Below, in pieces: positions 9,103 to 16,979 of a stretch of DNA of 64,000 bases. Source of the stretch: Gilvibacter sp. SZ-19 (GTDB taxonomy: Bacteria; Bacteroidota; Bacteroidia; Flavobacteriales; Flavobacteriaceae). The first letter of the stretch is position 1, and each line of letters starts with the position of its first letter. The notes beneath the pieces are model-generated. The model had not been told where the DNA came from. It was given only the letters and a program-made list of their open reading frames with translations, and searched no databases. The position numbers and the translations under genes are program-made. Location: the NCBI RefSeq assembly GCF_002163875.1, contig NZ_CP019333.1, forward strand, positions 186,001 to 250,000. Reading direction: 5' to 3'.

Positions 9103-9755
9103 AGTTGGTCGCCTTAAATATTCGCAAATCCTTTGGTAATAAAACTGTACTTGACAATGTTTCATTGCAATTGGATAAAGGAGGAATCTGTGGACTTTTA
9201 GGTAGCAACGGAGCCGGAAAGTCTACCTTGCTTAAAATTCTTTTTGGAAGCTTAAAGGCGGATGCAGGTTCGCTCTTTTTGAACCAAGAACCTTTGGAGG
9301 TCTACAAGAAGTTTAGATGGCAAAAGATCGGTTACCTGCCACAATATCACATGTATCCGAAGCAACTAAAGGTGAAAGACCTCATCCCTATGACCTGCCC
9401 AGACGCAGATGTCCAAGACCGAATTTTTTATACCCCGGGCATACATGTGTTGACCAAAAAATGGGTCGGGTCCCTTTCAGAAGGGCAGCGTACCTTTCTC
9501 GGCGTGGTACTGGCCTGTCATTTACCCCACGGGGTTTTGCTTATAGACGAGCCCTTTTCCATGACCGACCCTAAGACCATAGAACAAATAAAAGAGCTTT
9601 TACTCAAAACTTCCGCAGCAAAAGCAATCCTGATCACCGATCATTATTACCACGATGTCCTAGAAATCTGCCAGAAGACGCAACTGTTGCATCATGGAAA
9701 ATTGATAGAAGTAACAGATAAAAAAGACCTCAAGGCCTTGGCTTATATCCGATAA
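9099..9755 (+). CDS. ABC transporter ATP-binding protein
   Basis: 218 residues, one complete nucleotide-binding domain: Walker A GSNGAGKST (about residues 35-43), Q-loop in 'IGYLPQYHMYP', signature LSEGQ, Walker B 'GVLLIDEP' and the H-loop His in 'LITDHYYHD'. It hydrolyses ATP to drive a membrane partner. The only adjacent membrane gene is the 98-residue protein, whose stop it overlaps by four bases; no normal-size permease or periplasmic binding protein is nearby. The ATPase is slightly shorter than usual (230-250) but lacks nothing essential. Its function could be export, or a lipid or stress task; sequence alone does not decide. Confidence 0.88.
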   Translation: MKLVALNIRKSFGNKTVLDNVSLQLDKGGICGLLGSNGAGKSTLLKILFGSLKADAGSLFLNQEPLEVYKKFRWQKIGYLPQYHMYPKQLKVKDLIPMTCPDADVQDRIFYTPGIHVLTKKWVGSLSEGQRTFLGVVLACHLPHGVLLIDEPFSMTDPKTIEQIKELLLKTSAAKAILITDHYYHDVLEICQKTQLLHHGKLIEVTDKKDLKALAYIR

Positions 9756-9866
9756 GATGCAAAAATCTTCTTTAAACGGAGCGGTGAATTAAATTTTTAC
9801 GAGCCTCTATGGGGTATTGTCTGCTATTCGTATCTTTAAAGTAGAAATCACTAAACACATTAAGAC

Positions 9867-10244
9867 ATGATAAAATCAAAATACCAAAGCGTTCTTGATC
9901 TAGGAGAGAAACTCAACATTCAAGACGGAGACGTAAGAGAAGAAGCAGGACAACTTAAAGTTTGGGGTACAGCTGCTACGCCATACGAAAAGAACTTGCT
10001 ATGGGACGAGATCAAAAAGGTTGGAGGAGAAAATCCTGCAGACATCATGGCCGACATCAAAGTTGCTGACGAGTCTGTTTACCACCGTCATACTGTTGCT
10101 AGCGGAGAATCTTTGAGCAAGATCGCTAAGCACTACTACAAAGATCCTATGAAGTATCAAGCGATCTTTGAGGCAAATACCGATATCTTGAAGAATCCTG
10201 ATATGATCCACCCAGGACAAGAACTAATTATTCCTAACCTATAA
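9867..10244 (+). CDS. BON/LysM-domain protein (Kbp/YgaU-like)
   Basis: 125 residues without a signal peptide. Residues 1-60 resemble a BON domain ('LNIQDGDVREEAGQLKVWGTA'), and residues about 73-124 are a LysM domain ('HTVASGESLSKIAKHYYKDP...NPDMIHPGQELIIP'). This order is that of E. coli Kbp (YgaU), a small potassium-binding cytoplasmic protein, though it is shorter. A TATCTTTA element at 9831-9838 is a likely -7 box. A bidirectional terminator ends the gene. Codon choice suggests good expression. Confidence 0.85.
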   Translation: MIKSKYQSVLDLGEKLNIQDGDVREEAGQLKVWGTAATPYEKNLLWDEIKKVGGENPADIMADIKVADESVYHRHTVASGESLSKIAKHYYKDPMKYQAIFEANTDILKNPDMIHPGQELIIPNL

Positions 10245-10267
10245 GGAATAATAGTAGCACAAATATG

Positions 10268-10293
10268 AAAAACCGCCTAATGGCGGTTTTTTT
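10268..10293. terminator. Bidirectional terminator between the LysM gene and LytTR system 1
   Basis: Ten-base arm aaaaaccgcc (10268-10277), four-base loop, matching arm ggcggttttt from 10282, with T tracts on both strands. It lies between two convergent genes and can serve both. Confidence 0.9.
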
Positions 10294-10297
10294 ATGT

Positions 10298-11026
10298 TTA
10301 TACAATTAGATTTTTGACCGCTTCGGCATAACCTCGACTAACTCGTACTTTTTCTCCGCTCTTTACAGTGATCTCATAGCTCTTACCGTATTTGGCCACT
10401 TCTTTTATTGCTGTTAGATTAACCATGGCAGATCGATGCACGCGCAAGAACAGTTTTGGGTCGAGTTTATCGGCCAAAGAGCTGATCCCGTAATTGCTCA
10501 CAAAACTCCCTGCCGGCGTGTGTAATTTAGAATAATCGCCATAAGCTTCTATCCAGGCTATCTGCGCCACTTCTACGGTGATCAGTTTTTTATTGGAAGA
10601 AACCAAAACGCGCTCCGGGTAATGGTTGGATTCCATCAACAAAGTATTGGTCAGAGGTGCCAAAGCATCTTGAGAATTGGATTTACCAAGGCGTTCTACG
10701 GCCACGCGGAATCGATCTTTAGTGTAGGGTTTAAGCAAGTAATCCACCGCATGAACCTCAAAGGCTTTAAGGGCGTATTTATCGTAAGCAGTAGAAAAGA
10801 TGATCTGCGGCAATTCGTCCAAACGGGTAATGACCTCAAAACCGGTCAATCCTGGCATCTGAATATCTAAAAAGACCAGGTCGGGCTTAAAACGATTGAT
10901 CTCCTTAACGGCGTCCACTCCATTATTAACCTCTGCCATTACAATGAGGTCTGGATAATCTTCTAAGTACTCACGAATTAACGAACGGCCCGCCTGCTCA
11001 TCGTCAACAATAATAACCTTCTGCAT
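10298..11026 (-). CDS. LytTR-family response regulator (system 1)
   Basis: 242 residues. Residues 1-115 are a receiver domain with the acidic pocket Asp8-Asp9, phospho-acceptor Asp54 in FLDIQMP, the 'STAYDKYALKAFE' segment and Lys in 'YLLKPYTKDRF'. Residues about 145-240 are a LytTR DNA-binding domain ('VEVAQIAWIEAYGDYSKLHT', 'FLRVHRSAMVNL', 'KVRVSRGYAEAVKNL'). LytTR proteins bind paired direct repeats about 21 bp apart. Its start overlaps the stop of the histidine kinase by one base, so kinase and regulator form one cognate pair. A plausible target is the repeat-rich region at 13829-13885. Confidence 0.92.
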   Translation of the reverse strand: MQKVIIVDDEQAGRSLIREYLEDYPDLIVMAEVNNGVDAVKEINRFKPDLVFLDIQMPGLTGFEVITRLDELPQIIFSTAYDKYALKAFEVHAVDYLLKPYTKDRFRVAVERLGKSNSQDALAPLTNTLLMESNHYPERVLVSSNKKLITVEVAQIAWIEAYGDYSKLHTPAGSFVSNYGISSLADKLDPKLFLRVHRSAMVNLTAIKEVAKYGKSYEITVKSGEKVRVSRGYAEAVKNLIV

Positions 11027-12105
11027 TAAATGGCAAATTTTATAATAGCTCCTTGAGGTTGATTGTCAAAGATCTCCAATTGGGATTGATACATCTTCTG
11101 CAGGCGCAATTGCGTATTAGCAAGCCCTATACCCTTAGTAAATGCCGCTTCCTTGTCTTTGATCCCTATGCCAGTATCGGCAAGCTCGAACATCAGTTTA
11201 TCGCCTCTTTTGAAAATGCTGATGCTGATCGATCCGCCTTCTATGATGCTTGACAAACCGTGCTTGATAGAATTCTCTACCAGAGGCTGTAAAAGCATAG
11301 GCGGGATCTTTTCTTTATACAAGGCCTTGTCGACATTGAAATTAAGCGCTAAGCGATCGCCGTAGCGCGCTTTTTCCAGATCTAGATATTTGGTGACGAA
11401 TTCGAGCTCTTCGCCCAGGGTCACTAGCTCTTCTTGAGACGCTCTAAGTTGATAACGGAACAGATCAGAAAGCTGCGCGATCATGGTTCTGGTCTTTTCT
11501 TGTCCTGGAGGCACAGAGGCATTTATGGTATTGAAAACATTATACAAAAAGTGCGGATTCAACTGCGCCTTGATGGCAGAGAGTTCACTTTTTAAAGCCG
11601 CTTGGCGTAACTCGCCTTCTAATTTCAATTTTTCCTGATTCTTTCTAAAGTATTCGTAAGCATGAAAAAAGCCAAACTGTATCATATAGAAAAGCGCAGG
11701 GATATAAACATCCCAAACCTCGGCTCCTCCTTGCAAGTGCCACATACCCCAAGCCTCACTGAGCTCGTAGTAGATATACTTTGCAGCAAAGACAAAAACA
11801 GGCAAGGTAACTATATGAACCAAGAGCCGTTGATAAAGCTTCCAATCTTTGAGTCCTCTAAAGATCAACAACCAAACTGGGATAGTCAATAGAAAGAAAA
11901 TGGTGTATTGCATGCCACCGCGGCGGATAAAAGGCACCAATTGAAAGATCGCATCTTCCGGATCGTTATAACCGGCACGATTGACCCAAAGGGTAATGTG
12001 ATACATCAGTGCAAAGAGCATGTACAGTCCAAAAGTGATCAGGATATCCTTTATCCGCACACTGGCAATTGTCCTGTCAAACCAGGCTTTTTTGGTATTC
12101 TCCAT
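11026..12105 (-). CDS. LytS/YehU-type sensor histidine kinase (system 1)
   Basis: 359 residues. The first 150 residues contain four likely membrane segments with short loops, a sensor of unknown stimulus. Then comes a His_kinase core: H-box 'LNPHFLYNVFNTI', N-box 'LQPLVENSIKHGL', and G-boxes 'DTGIGIK' and 'GIGLANTQLRL'. It phosphorylates the LytTR regulator encoded immediately downstream. The gene starts five bases after the stop of the serine-hydrolase gene upstream on the same strand, so that hydrolase is probably in the same transcript. Confidence 0.92.
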   Translation of the reverse strand: MENTKKAWFDRTIASVRIKDILITFGLYMLFALMYHITLWVNRAGYNDPEDAIFQLVPFIRRGGMQYTIFFLLTIPVWLLIFRGLKDWKLYQRLLVHIVTLPVFVFAAKYIYYELSEAWGMWHLQGGAEVWDVYIPALFYMIQFGFFHAYEYFRKNQEKLKLEGELRQAALKSELSAIKAQLNPHFLYNVFNTINASVPPGQEKTRTMIAQLSDLFRYQLRASQEELVTLGEELEFVTKYLDLEKARYGDRLALNFNVDKALYKEKIPPMLLQPLVENSIKHGLSSIIEGGSISISIFKRGDKLMFELADTGIGIKDKEAAFTKGIGLANTQLRLQKMYQSQLEIFDNQPQGAIIKFAI

Positions 12106-12110
12106 AATTA

Positions 12111-13772
12111 TTATTTCGGATCCATTTTAGCATAGAACACATTTTGCACCCGACCATAATTTAGTAAAAAACCGCTTAGGGTGCCATCTGCGGCAAACTG
12201 TGGCTTTAAGATATATCCACCGTTTACACGAATGGTGTTCGCCCGGATGAGGGTAGCGTCTAGCGCCCGCTCTTTGAGTTTTACGCTGAATTGTTCTTCG
12301 CCCAGGTATTGCAATTCCATTTGAGAATCCAGTTCGTCATTCTTGTAATGGCCCGCTAATACCTTTAATTCCTCAGGGTTGATTACCAGAGGAGGTAACC
12401 ACGCTCCTTTGCGCATTGGAATCTCGGGATGATACAACTCAAAGTCATACTGCCCAGGGGTCTGCTCACTTTTTACAAATGCCAGAACCAGCCCAGATCC
12501 GTTGGTATACTTATATACATTTCCTTTTACATGTGCTAATGCCACAGGGGTAGCTCCTTCTATTTCTCGATACAGACTGTCGTTGCGTTTTACAATATTC
12601 ACCTTTGTACTGGATTCTAAAAGATAGGTTCCCAATAGCTCAGCTTCTTTTGGTTTGCTTCCGATCTTGGCCGGCATAACAGCTTGGGGAGCTTTAGCCT
12701 CCTGCGGCCCATAGATAGTCTCTAAAACTTGCATGGCCAGACGACTCGCATCGACTATCCCGTTGTTCATTACAAAGACAGCCAGCTGATCCTGAGGTAA
12801 GCGAACCACATGGGCTCCATAAGCGCCAGTTGCTCCGGAGTGAAAGATCATGGGCTGGCCTCTAAAATTGCTGTGCTCCAAACCATAACTATAACCCGTG
12901 GGTGATAGGTTCAGTGCTTGTTGACTCGCTGCCATCCACGAAGCTCCTGCCGCTAAAACCGCAGCTTGCACTTGCTTCTCATAATGGAGCATATCGGCCA
13001 AAGTTGTATATAAAAAACCATCGCCGTGTAAGTTGGTAATCATTGGATAGATCTGCCAGCGACCATCGCCCCAATTGGCATAAGCAGTAGCTTTGTTAGG
13101 AAACACCTCCATATAGTTGTCGGAATACTGGGTGTGTTCCATTCCCAAAGCGGCAAACCATTTCTTAGCATAGTCCGCAAAGGGTTCTCCACTCACTTTG
13201 GCTATGACCTCAGTGAGCAAAATGTAGCCGCTATTGCTATAGGTATAATCCGTTCCCGGATTGAAATTGAGGCTCTCTTGTTTTTCAAGAAGCTCAACTA
13301 CATCCTTATTATCAAGTCCTTCGCGGCGCCACCACGGATTGCGTTGAATGCCCATAAGGTCGCTGTAATCACGAATACCGCTCGTATGAGTGATGATCTG
13401 CGCTAAAGTGATTGGATCTTTTATACCATTATAAAGATCTGGCAAATAGGTTCGTATATCATCCTTTAAGTCTAGCCTTCCTTTTATACTGAGGTCTAAG
13501 ACCATAGCGGCAGTAAACTGTTTGGCTACCGAGGCAATATTAAAGACAGACTTAGCATCAACAGGAACTTCGAATTCCAAATTAGCAAGGCCTGTATAAT
13601 GCTCGTATACTACTTCTCCTTGGTAGACTACTCCTACGGCTATGCCCGGAGTTCCGGGACTGATACGGCTATCGATCAGCGCATTTAAAGCTGCCTTATC
13701 TACGGCTTGCGCTCTAAAAAGATTTGTAGTGAATAAGCAAATGGTAAATAAAACTATTATTCGTTTGGTCAT
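12111..13772 (-). CDS. Exported class-C-like serine hydrolase (beta-lactamase/PBP fold)
   Basis: 553 residues with a signal peptide (about 1-22). Residues about 25-360 carry the serine beta-lactamase/PBP motifs: SVAK (SxxK) in 'FNIASVAKQFTA', YSN in 'YTYSNSGYILL', and HSG in 'MIFHSGATGAYGAHV' in place of KTG. The last 180 residues are a beta-rich domain of the kind often attached to such proteins. Despite the fold, most Bacteroidota members act as esterases or D-aminopeptidases, not drug-destroying enzymes. It shares an intergenic region with the divergent barrel gene and is just upstream of the LytTR system 1 kinase, so co-regulation is likely. Confidence 0.85.
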   Translation of the reverse strand: MTKRIIVLFTICLFTTNLFRAQAVDKAALNALIDSRISPGTPGIAVGVVYQGEVVYEHYTGLANLEFEVPVDAKSVFNIASVAKQFTAAMVLDLSIKGRLDLKDDIRTYLPDLYNGIKDPITLAQIITHTSGIRDYSDLMGIQRNPWWRREGLDNKDVVELLEKQESLNFNPGTDYTYSNSGYILLTEVIAKVSGEPFADYAKKWFAALGMEHTQYSDNYMEVFPNKATAYANWGDGRWQIYPMITNLHGDGFLYTTLADMLHYEKQVQAAVLAAGASWMAASQQALNLSPTGYSYGLEHSNFRGQPMIFHSGATGAYGAHVVRLPQDQLAVFVMNNGIVDASRLAMQVLETIYGPQEAKAPQAVMPAKIGSKPKEAELLGTYLLESSTKVNIVKRNDSLYREIEGATPVALAHVKGNVYKYTNGSGLVLAFVKSEQTPGQYDFELYHPEIPMRKGAWLPPLVINPEELKVLAGHYKNDELDSQMELQYLGEEQFSVKLKERALDATLIRANTIRVNGGYILKPQFAADGTLSGFLLNYGRVQNVFYAKMDPK

Positions 13773-13828
13773 GATGATGCATTTTTCTCAAATGTAAGGA
13801 CTTGAGAGTGATCTGAATAAGAGCATCA

Positions 13829-13885
13829 GATGAATGGCCCTATAGCCCGACGAATGGCCCGGGTTCATTCATCGACGCATAGGGC
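13829..13885. promoter_or_regulatory. Repeat-rich operator candidate between divergent serine hydrolase and barrel genes
   Basis: Two 12-base direct repeats, gatgaatggccc (13829-13840) and gacgaatggccc (13849-13860), lie 20 bases apart. They are followed by inverted counterparts: cattcatc (13866-13873) mirrors gatgaatg, and atagggc (13879-13885) mirrors gccctat (13837-13843). Phased direct repeats are what LytTR regulators bind. The region sits 40 bases upstream of the barrel gene's promoter and next to the LytTR system 1 operon. Binding by that regulator is inference. Confidence 0.5.
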
Positions 13886-13922
13886 GACTGGTCGGATTAT
13901 CCTTTTTATTGTTTAAGGGACA

Positions 13923-13940
13923 CTGCATATTTGTGCTGTA
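13923..13940 (+). promoter_or_regulatory. Probable promoter -7 region of the outer-membrane barrel gene
   Basis: CATATTTG at 13926-13933 resembles the Bacteroidota -7 box (TAnnTTTG). The 18-base segment 13923-13940 matches 50153-50170 upstream of the DUF2141 gene at 17 positions. The leader to the ATG at 13958 would be under 20 bases. Confidence 0.55.
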
Positions 13941-13957
13941 GAGATAAGATCAACATT

Positions 13958-16378
13958 ATGAACATCACAATCAAAAAACGAATCAGTCTTCTATTTTTTG
14001 CCCTAAGCAGTTTCATGCTACAGGCACAAGATCTAGAACTCCGCGGAAGCCTGGCAGACCAAAACGAAGCGCCGATTGCCTTTGCCACTACCTATTTATA
14101 TCAGGTGCAGGACAGCACTTTGGTAAAAGCTACAATTAGCGATGAAGCCGGAAACTTTATCATTAAAGAATTGCAGCCTGGCTCCTATTATTTACAACTC
14201 AACAGTCTGGGTTTTGCTCCGTATACCTCCGCAGCAATTACACTTAATGATAGCATGACGCTACCTCAGATCGTGCTGGAAGAAGCTGCAGAAGCCTTAG
14301 ATCAAGTTACTATAGTGGCAGAAAAACCAATTGTGGAGGTATTGGCAGACAAGACTGTCTTTAATGTAGACAAAACCATCAATGCTACCGGAAGTACCGG
14401 ATTTGAGCTGCTTAGAAAAGCCCCAGGAGTCCTAATTGATAACAACAACAGCATTATTGTAGAAGGAAAAGCAGGCGTACAGATCTATATAGACGGGCGC
14501 CCTTCTGTCCTTGCAGGTCAAGACCTGATCAATTATTTAGAAACGCTTCAATCCACAGATATTGAATCCATAGAGATCATAACCCAACCATCTTCTAAAT
14601 ACGAAGCTGCAGGAAATGCGGGGATCATCAACATCATACTAAAACGCAACAAAAGCCTTGGGACCAATGGTAGTTTGACCTTAGGGTATATTCAAGGTAA
14701 ATATCCAAGAGTTAACAGTTCTATCAACCTGAACAATAGAGGTAAAAAGACAAATATTTACGGTACCTATTCCAACCGCTTTGGGCAAGGCTTTGGTTTC
14801 ATTGACCTCTTTAGACGTCAGAACGGTACCACCTTTGACCAACGCAGTACAACTGTTTTGGACAACAATAACCACAATATCAAGACCGGAATTGACTATT
14901 ATATCAACGACCGCCACACTTTTGGGGCCTTGTTTACGGCCAATTTTAGCAATGTGATCAACAATACCAATAGTAGAACCCCAATTATTCCGGCTGGGCA
15001 GCCCATGCCCGTAGAGGTTCTTATAGCTCAGAGTAATTCAGACAATGTAGCTGCCAATTTGAATGGAAACCTCAACTATAAATACAAGGACACCATAGGA
15101 CGTGAATTTACTGTAGATCTCAACTATGGCAATTTCAACAGCGATCGGAATAACTTTCAGCCCAATTATTATTTAGACGGAGCCCAACAAGATACGGTAA
15201 GCGAGTCTATTGCGCGATTCATCACTCCTATTAAAATAGACATTTTTGCGGGTCAAGTAGACTACGAGCAGCCTTTGTGGGGTGGAAAGCTTGGAGCCGG
15301 ATTGCGTTACTCCTATGTACAGACCAACAATGTCTTTGACTTCTTTGATGTGATCGACGGAATGGAGATCTTGAATTTAGAACAAACCAACACCTTTGAT
15401 TATACCGAACAGATCAACGCCGCTTATTTGAACTACAATATCCGCTGGGATAAATGGAATTTGCAATTTGGACTACGCGTAGAGCAAACCATTTCAGAAG
15501 GAGACTTGACCTCGGCTCAGGACAATGCCAACGCCTTGGTAGAACGCAACTACACCAATTGGTTCCCCAGTGGTGGAATAACCTACCAGCTCAATCAGAA
15601 GAACAGTTTAGCACTGACCTACAGTCGCAGAATTCAGCGACCGACCTATCAAAGTCTGAATCCGTTTCAGTTCAAGATCGATGAGCTGACCTTTAGACAA
15701 GGAAATCCCTTCTTGCAGCCGCAGTACACGAACAATATCAAACTTTCGCATACCCATAATTACCGTTTGACCACCTCTTTTACCTATACCTATATCTCGG
15801 ACTTCTTCGCGCAAGTGACGGAAGCCTTGGGAGAAGATCAAAACTTTATCAATCAGCGTAATGTGGCCAATCAACGGGTATATAATATTGGGGTTTCCTA
15901 CCCTACTCGTATTAATGATTGGTGGTCGATTTATTTGAGTCTGAATGCCTTTAGAAGTGAGTACGAAGCCACTTCTCCAGACTTTCTTCCGGTGAGTCAG
16001 AACACTTTGAGCTTTTACGGACAGAACACCTTTAGCCTACCAGTAGGCCTGACCTTTGAGGTTTCCGGTTGGTTCCAATCGCCATCGATCTGGGGTGGTA
16101 CCTACCGTACTGATAGCCTTGGATCTTTAGACGTGGCACTTCAGAAAAAATTCTTTAACGATAAACTCACGGTAAGAGTGGCCGGAAGCGACATCCTATT
16201 TACCTCACCCTGGTCTGGAGTTACGGAATTCGGAGACCTGGTAATAGACGGCAATGGCGGCTCCGACAGCAGGCAATTCCGATTGAGTCTCAACTATAAC
16301 TTCGGTAGTGATGAGATCAAACAAGCCCGCAAACGTAAAACAGCCATTGAAGATGAAAAAGGAAGAATTGAAAATTAA
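13958..16378 (+). CDS. Outer-membrane beta-barrel protein with CarboxypepD-like N-terminus (TonB-receptor-like)
   Basis: 806 residues from the ATG at 13958; an in-frame TTG 27 bases earlier lacks support, while the ATG opens a proper signal peptide ('KKRISLLFFALSSFMLQAQ'). Residues about 20-105 form a carboxypeptidase-regulatory-like beta sandwich ('LADQNEAPIAFATTYLYQ'). Residues about 120-210 form a plug ('VFNVDKTINATGSTGFELLRKAPGV', 'VQIYIDGRPSVL', 'YEAAGNAGIINIILKR'). The remainder is a large barrel of the outer-membrane-beta-barrel-3 type. No SusD-type partner is adjacent, so sugar-polymer uptake is not implied. Proximity to LytTR system 1 suggests regulation by it. The ligand is unknown. 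Confidence 0.88.
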   Translation: MNITIKKRISLLFFALSSFMLQAQDLELRGSLADQNEAPIAFATTYLYQVQDSTLVKATISDEAGNFIIKELQPGSYYLQLNSLGFAPYTSAAITLNDSMTLPQIVLEEAAEALDQVTIVAEKPIVEVLADKTVFNVDKTINATGSTGFELLRKAPGVLIDNNNSIIVEGKAGVQIYIDGRPSVLAGQDLINYLETLQSTDIESIEIITQPSSKYEAAGNAGIINIILKRNKSLGTNGSLTLGYIQGKYPRVNSSINLNNRGKKTNIYGTYSNRFGQGFGFIDLFRRQNGTTFDQRSTTVLDNNNHNIKTGIDYYINDRHTFGALFTANFSNVINNTNSRTPIIPAGQPMPVEVLIAQSNSDNVAANLNGNLNYKYKDTIGREFTVDLNYGNFNSDRNNFQPNYYLDGAQQDTVSESIARFITPIKIDIFAGQVDYEQPLWGGKLGAGLRYSYVQTNNVFDFFDVIDGMEILNLEQTNTFDYTEQINAAYLNYNIRWDKWNLQFGLRVEQTISEGDLTSAQDNANALVERNYTNWFPSGGITYQLNQKNSLALTYSRRIQRPTYQSLNPFQFKIDELTFRQGNPFLQPQYTNNIKLSHTHNYRLTTSFTYTYISDFFAQVTEALGEDQNFINQRNVANQRVYNIGVSYPTRINDWWSIYLSLNAFRSEYEATSPDFLPVSQNTLSFYGQNTFSLPVGLTFEVSGWFQSPSIWGGTYRTDSLGSLDVALQKKFFNDKLTVRVAGSDILFTSPWSGVTEFGDLVIDGNGGSDSRQFRLSLNYNFGSDEIKQARKRKTAIEDEKGRIEN

Positions 16379-16397
16379 TTTAAAAAACACAGCAACT

Positions 16398-16979
16398 ATG
16401 AAAACGATAATTACTCTTAGTCTTTTACTGTCTGCTCTTATTTGTCAGGCGCAAGACAATTACCTCACCATTTATAAGTCAGATAGCCCGTATGATCAAA
16501 TCAGCTATCCGCCAAATACACGCTTTGAGCTGAAAGATCAAACTGGGAAAGTAGTTTTTACTCAAAACAGTAAAGAGGCAGAATTCCTAATAGATAAGAC
16601 CTATGAACTTACGCTCTACCCGAGCTATAAAGAGGAGTCTGACACCTATACACTCCGCAGCGGAAAATTAAGCCTAAACCCGGCCCACCGGCTGCGCGTA
16701 ACACAATCTGCGAGTAACTGGAACTATTCTTCGCACGGGGTTACGGTCGAAAAAACGCTTTATCCATCAAAAAACAACTACGGCCTGCAAAACCTGAAAC
16801 TGGAATTTAGCAATGGCGTGACTTTTAGTTATACGGACGGAAATTACAGCGCAACCCTAGCAGGCAAAGAGCTAGAAATTAAAGGAAAATACCTCATCTA
16901 CAGCACCCTTGGCATTCATAAGGTGAGCTTTAACCCGCAAAACGGCAAAGTCTATTGGGTTTTTGAACCTCGATCTTAA
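16398..16979 (+). CDS. Exported protein of unknown function
   Basis: 193 residues from the ATG at 16398. The frame is open back to 16308 inside the barrel gene, but the ATG gives a typical signal peptide ('MKTIITLSLLLSALICQAQ'). The mature part is beta-rich and polar, with segments such as 'FELKDQTGKVVFTQNSKEAEFLIDKTYELTLYPSY', and no motif I recognise. It follows the barrel gene by 19 bases, so it is probably co-transcribed and may be a periplasmic or surface partner. Its last four bases overlap the convergent AAA ATPase gene. Confidence 0.6.
   Translation: MKTIITLSLLLSALICQAQDNYLTIYKSDSPYDQISYPPNTRFELKDQTGKVVFTQNSKEAEFLIDKTYELTLYPSYKEESDTYTLRSGKLSLNPAHRLRVTQSASNWNYSSHGVTVEKTLYPSKNNYGLQNLKLEFSNGVTFSYTDGNYSATLAGKELEIKGKYLIYSTLGIHKVSFNPQNGKVYWVFEPRS

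Noticed and set aside
12111-13772. Antibiotic-resistance beta-lactamase
   Set aside because: The motifs are those of the broad serine-hydrolase family; the HSG motif and large C-terminal domain argue for a general hydrolase, and nothing nearby suggests resistance.
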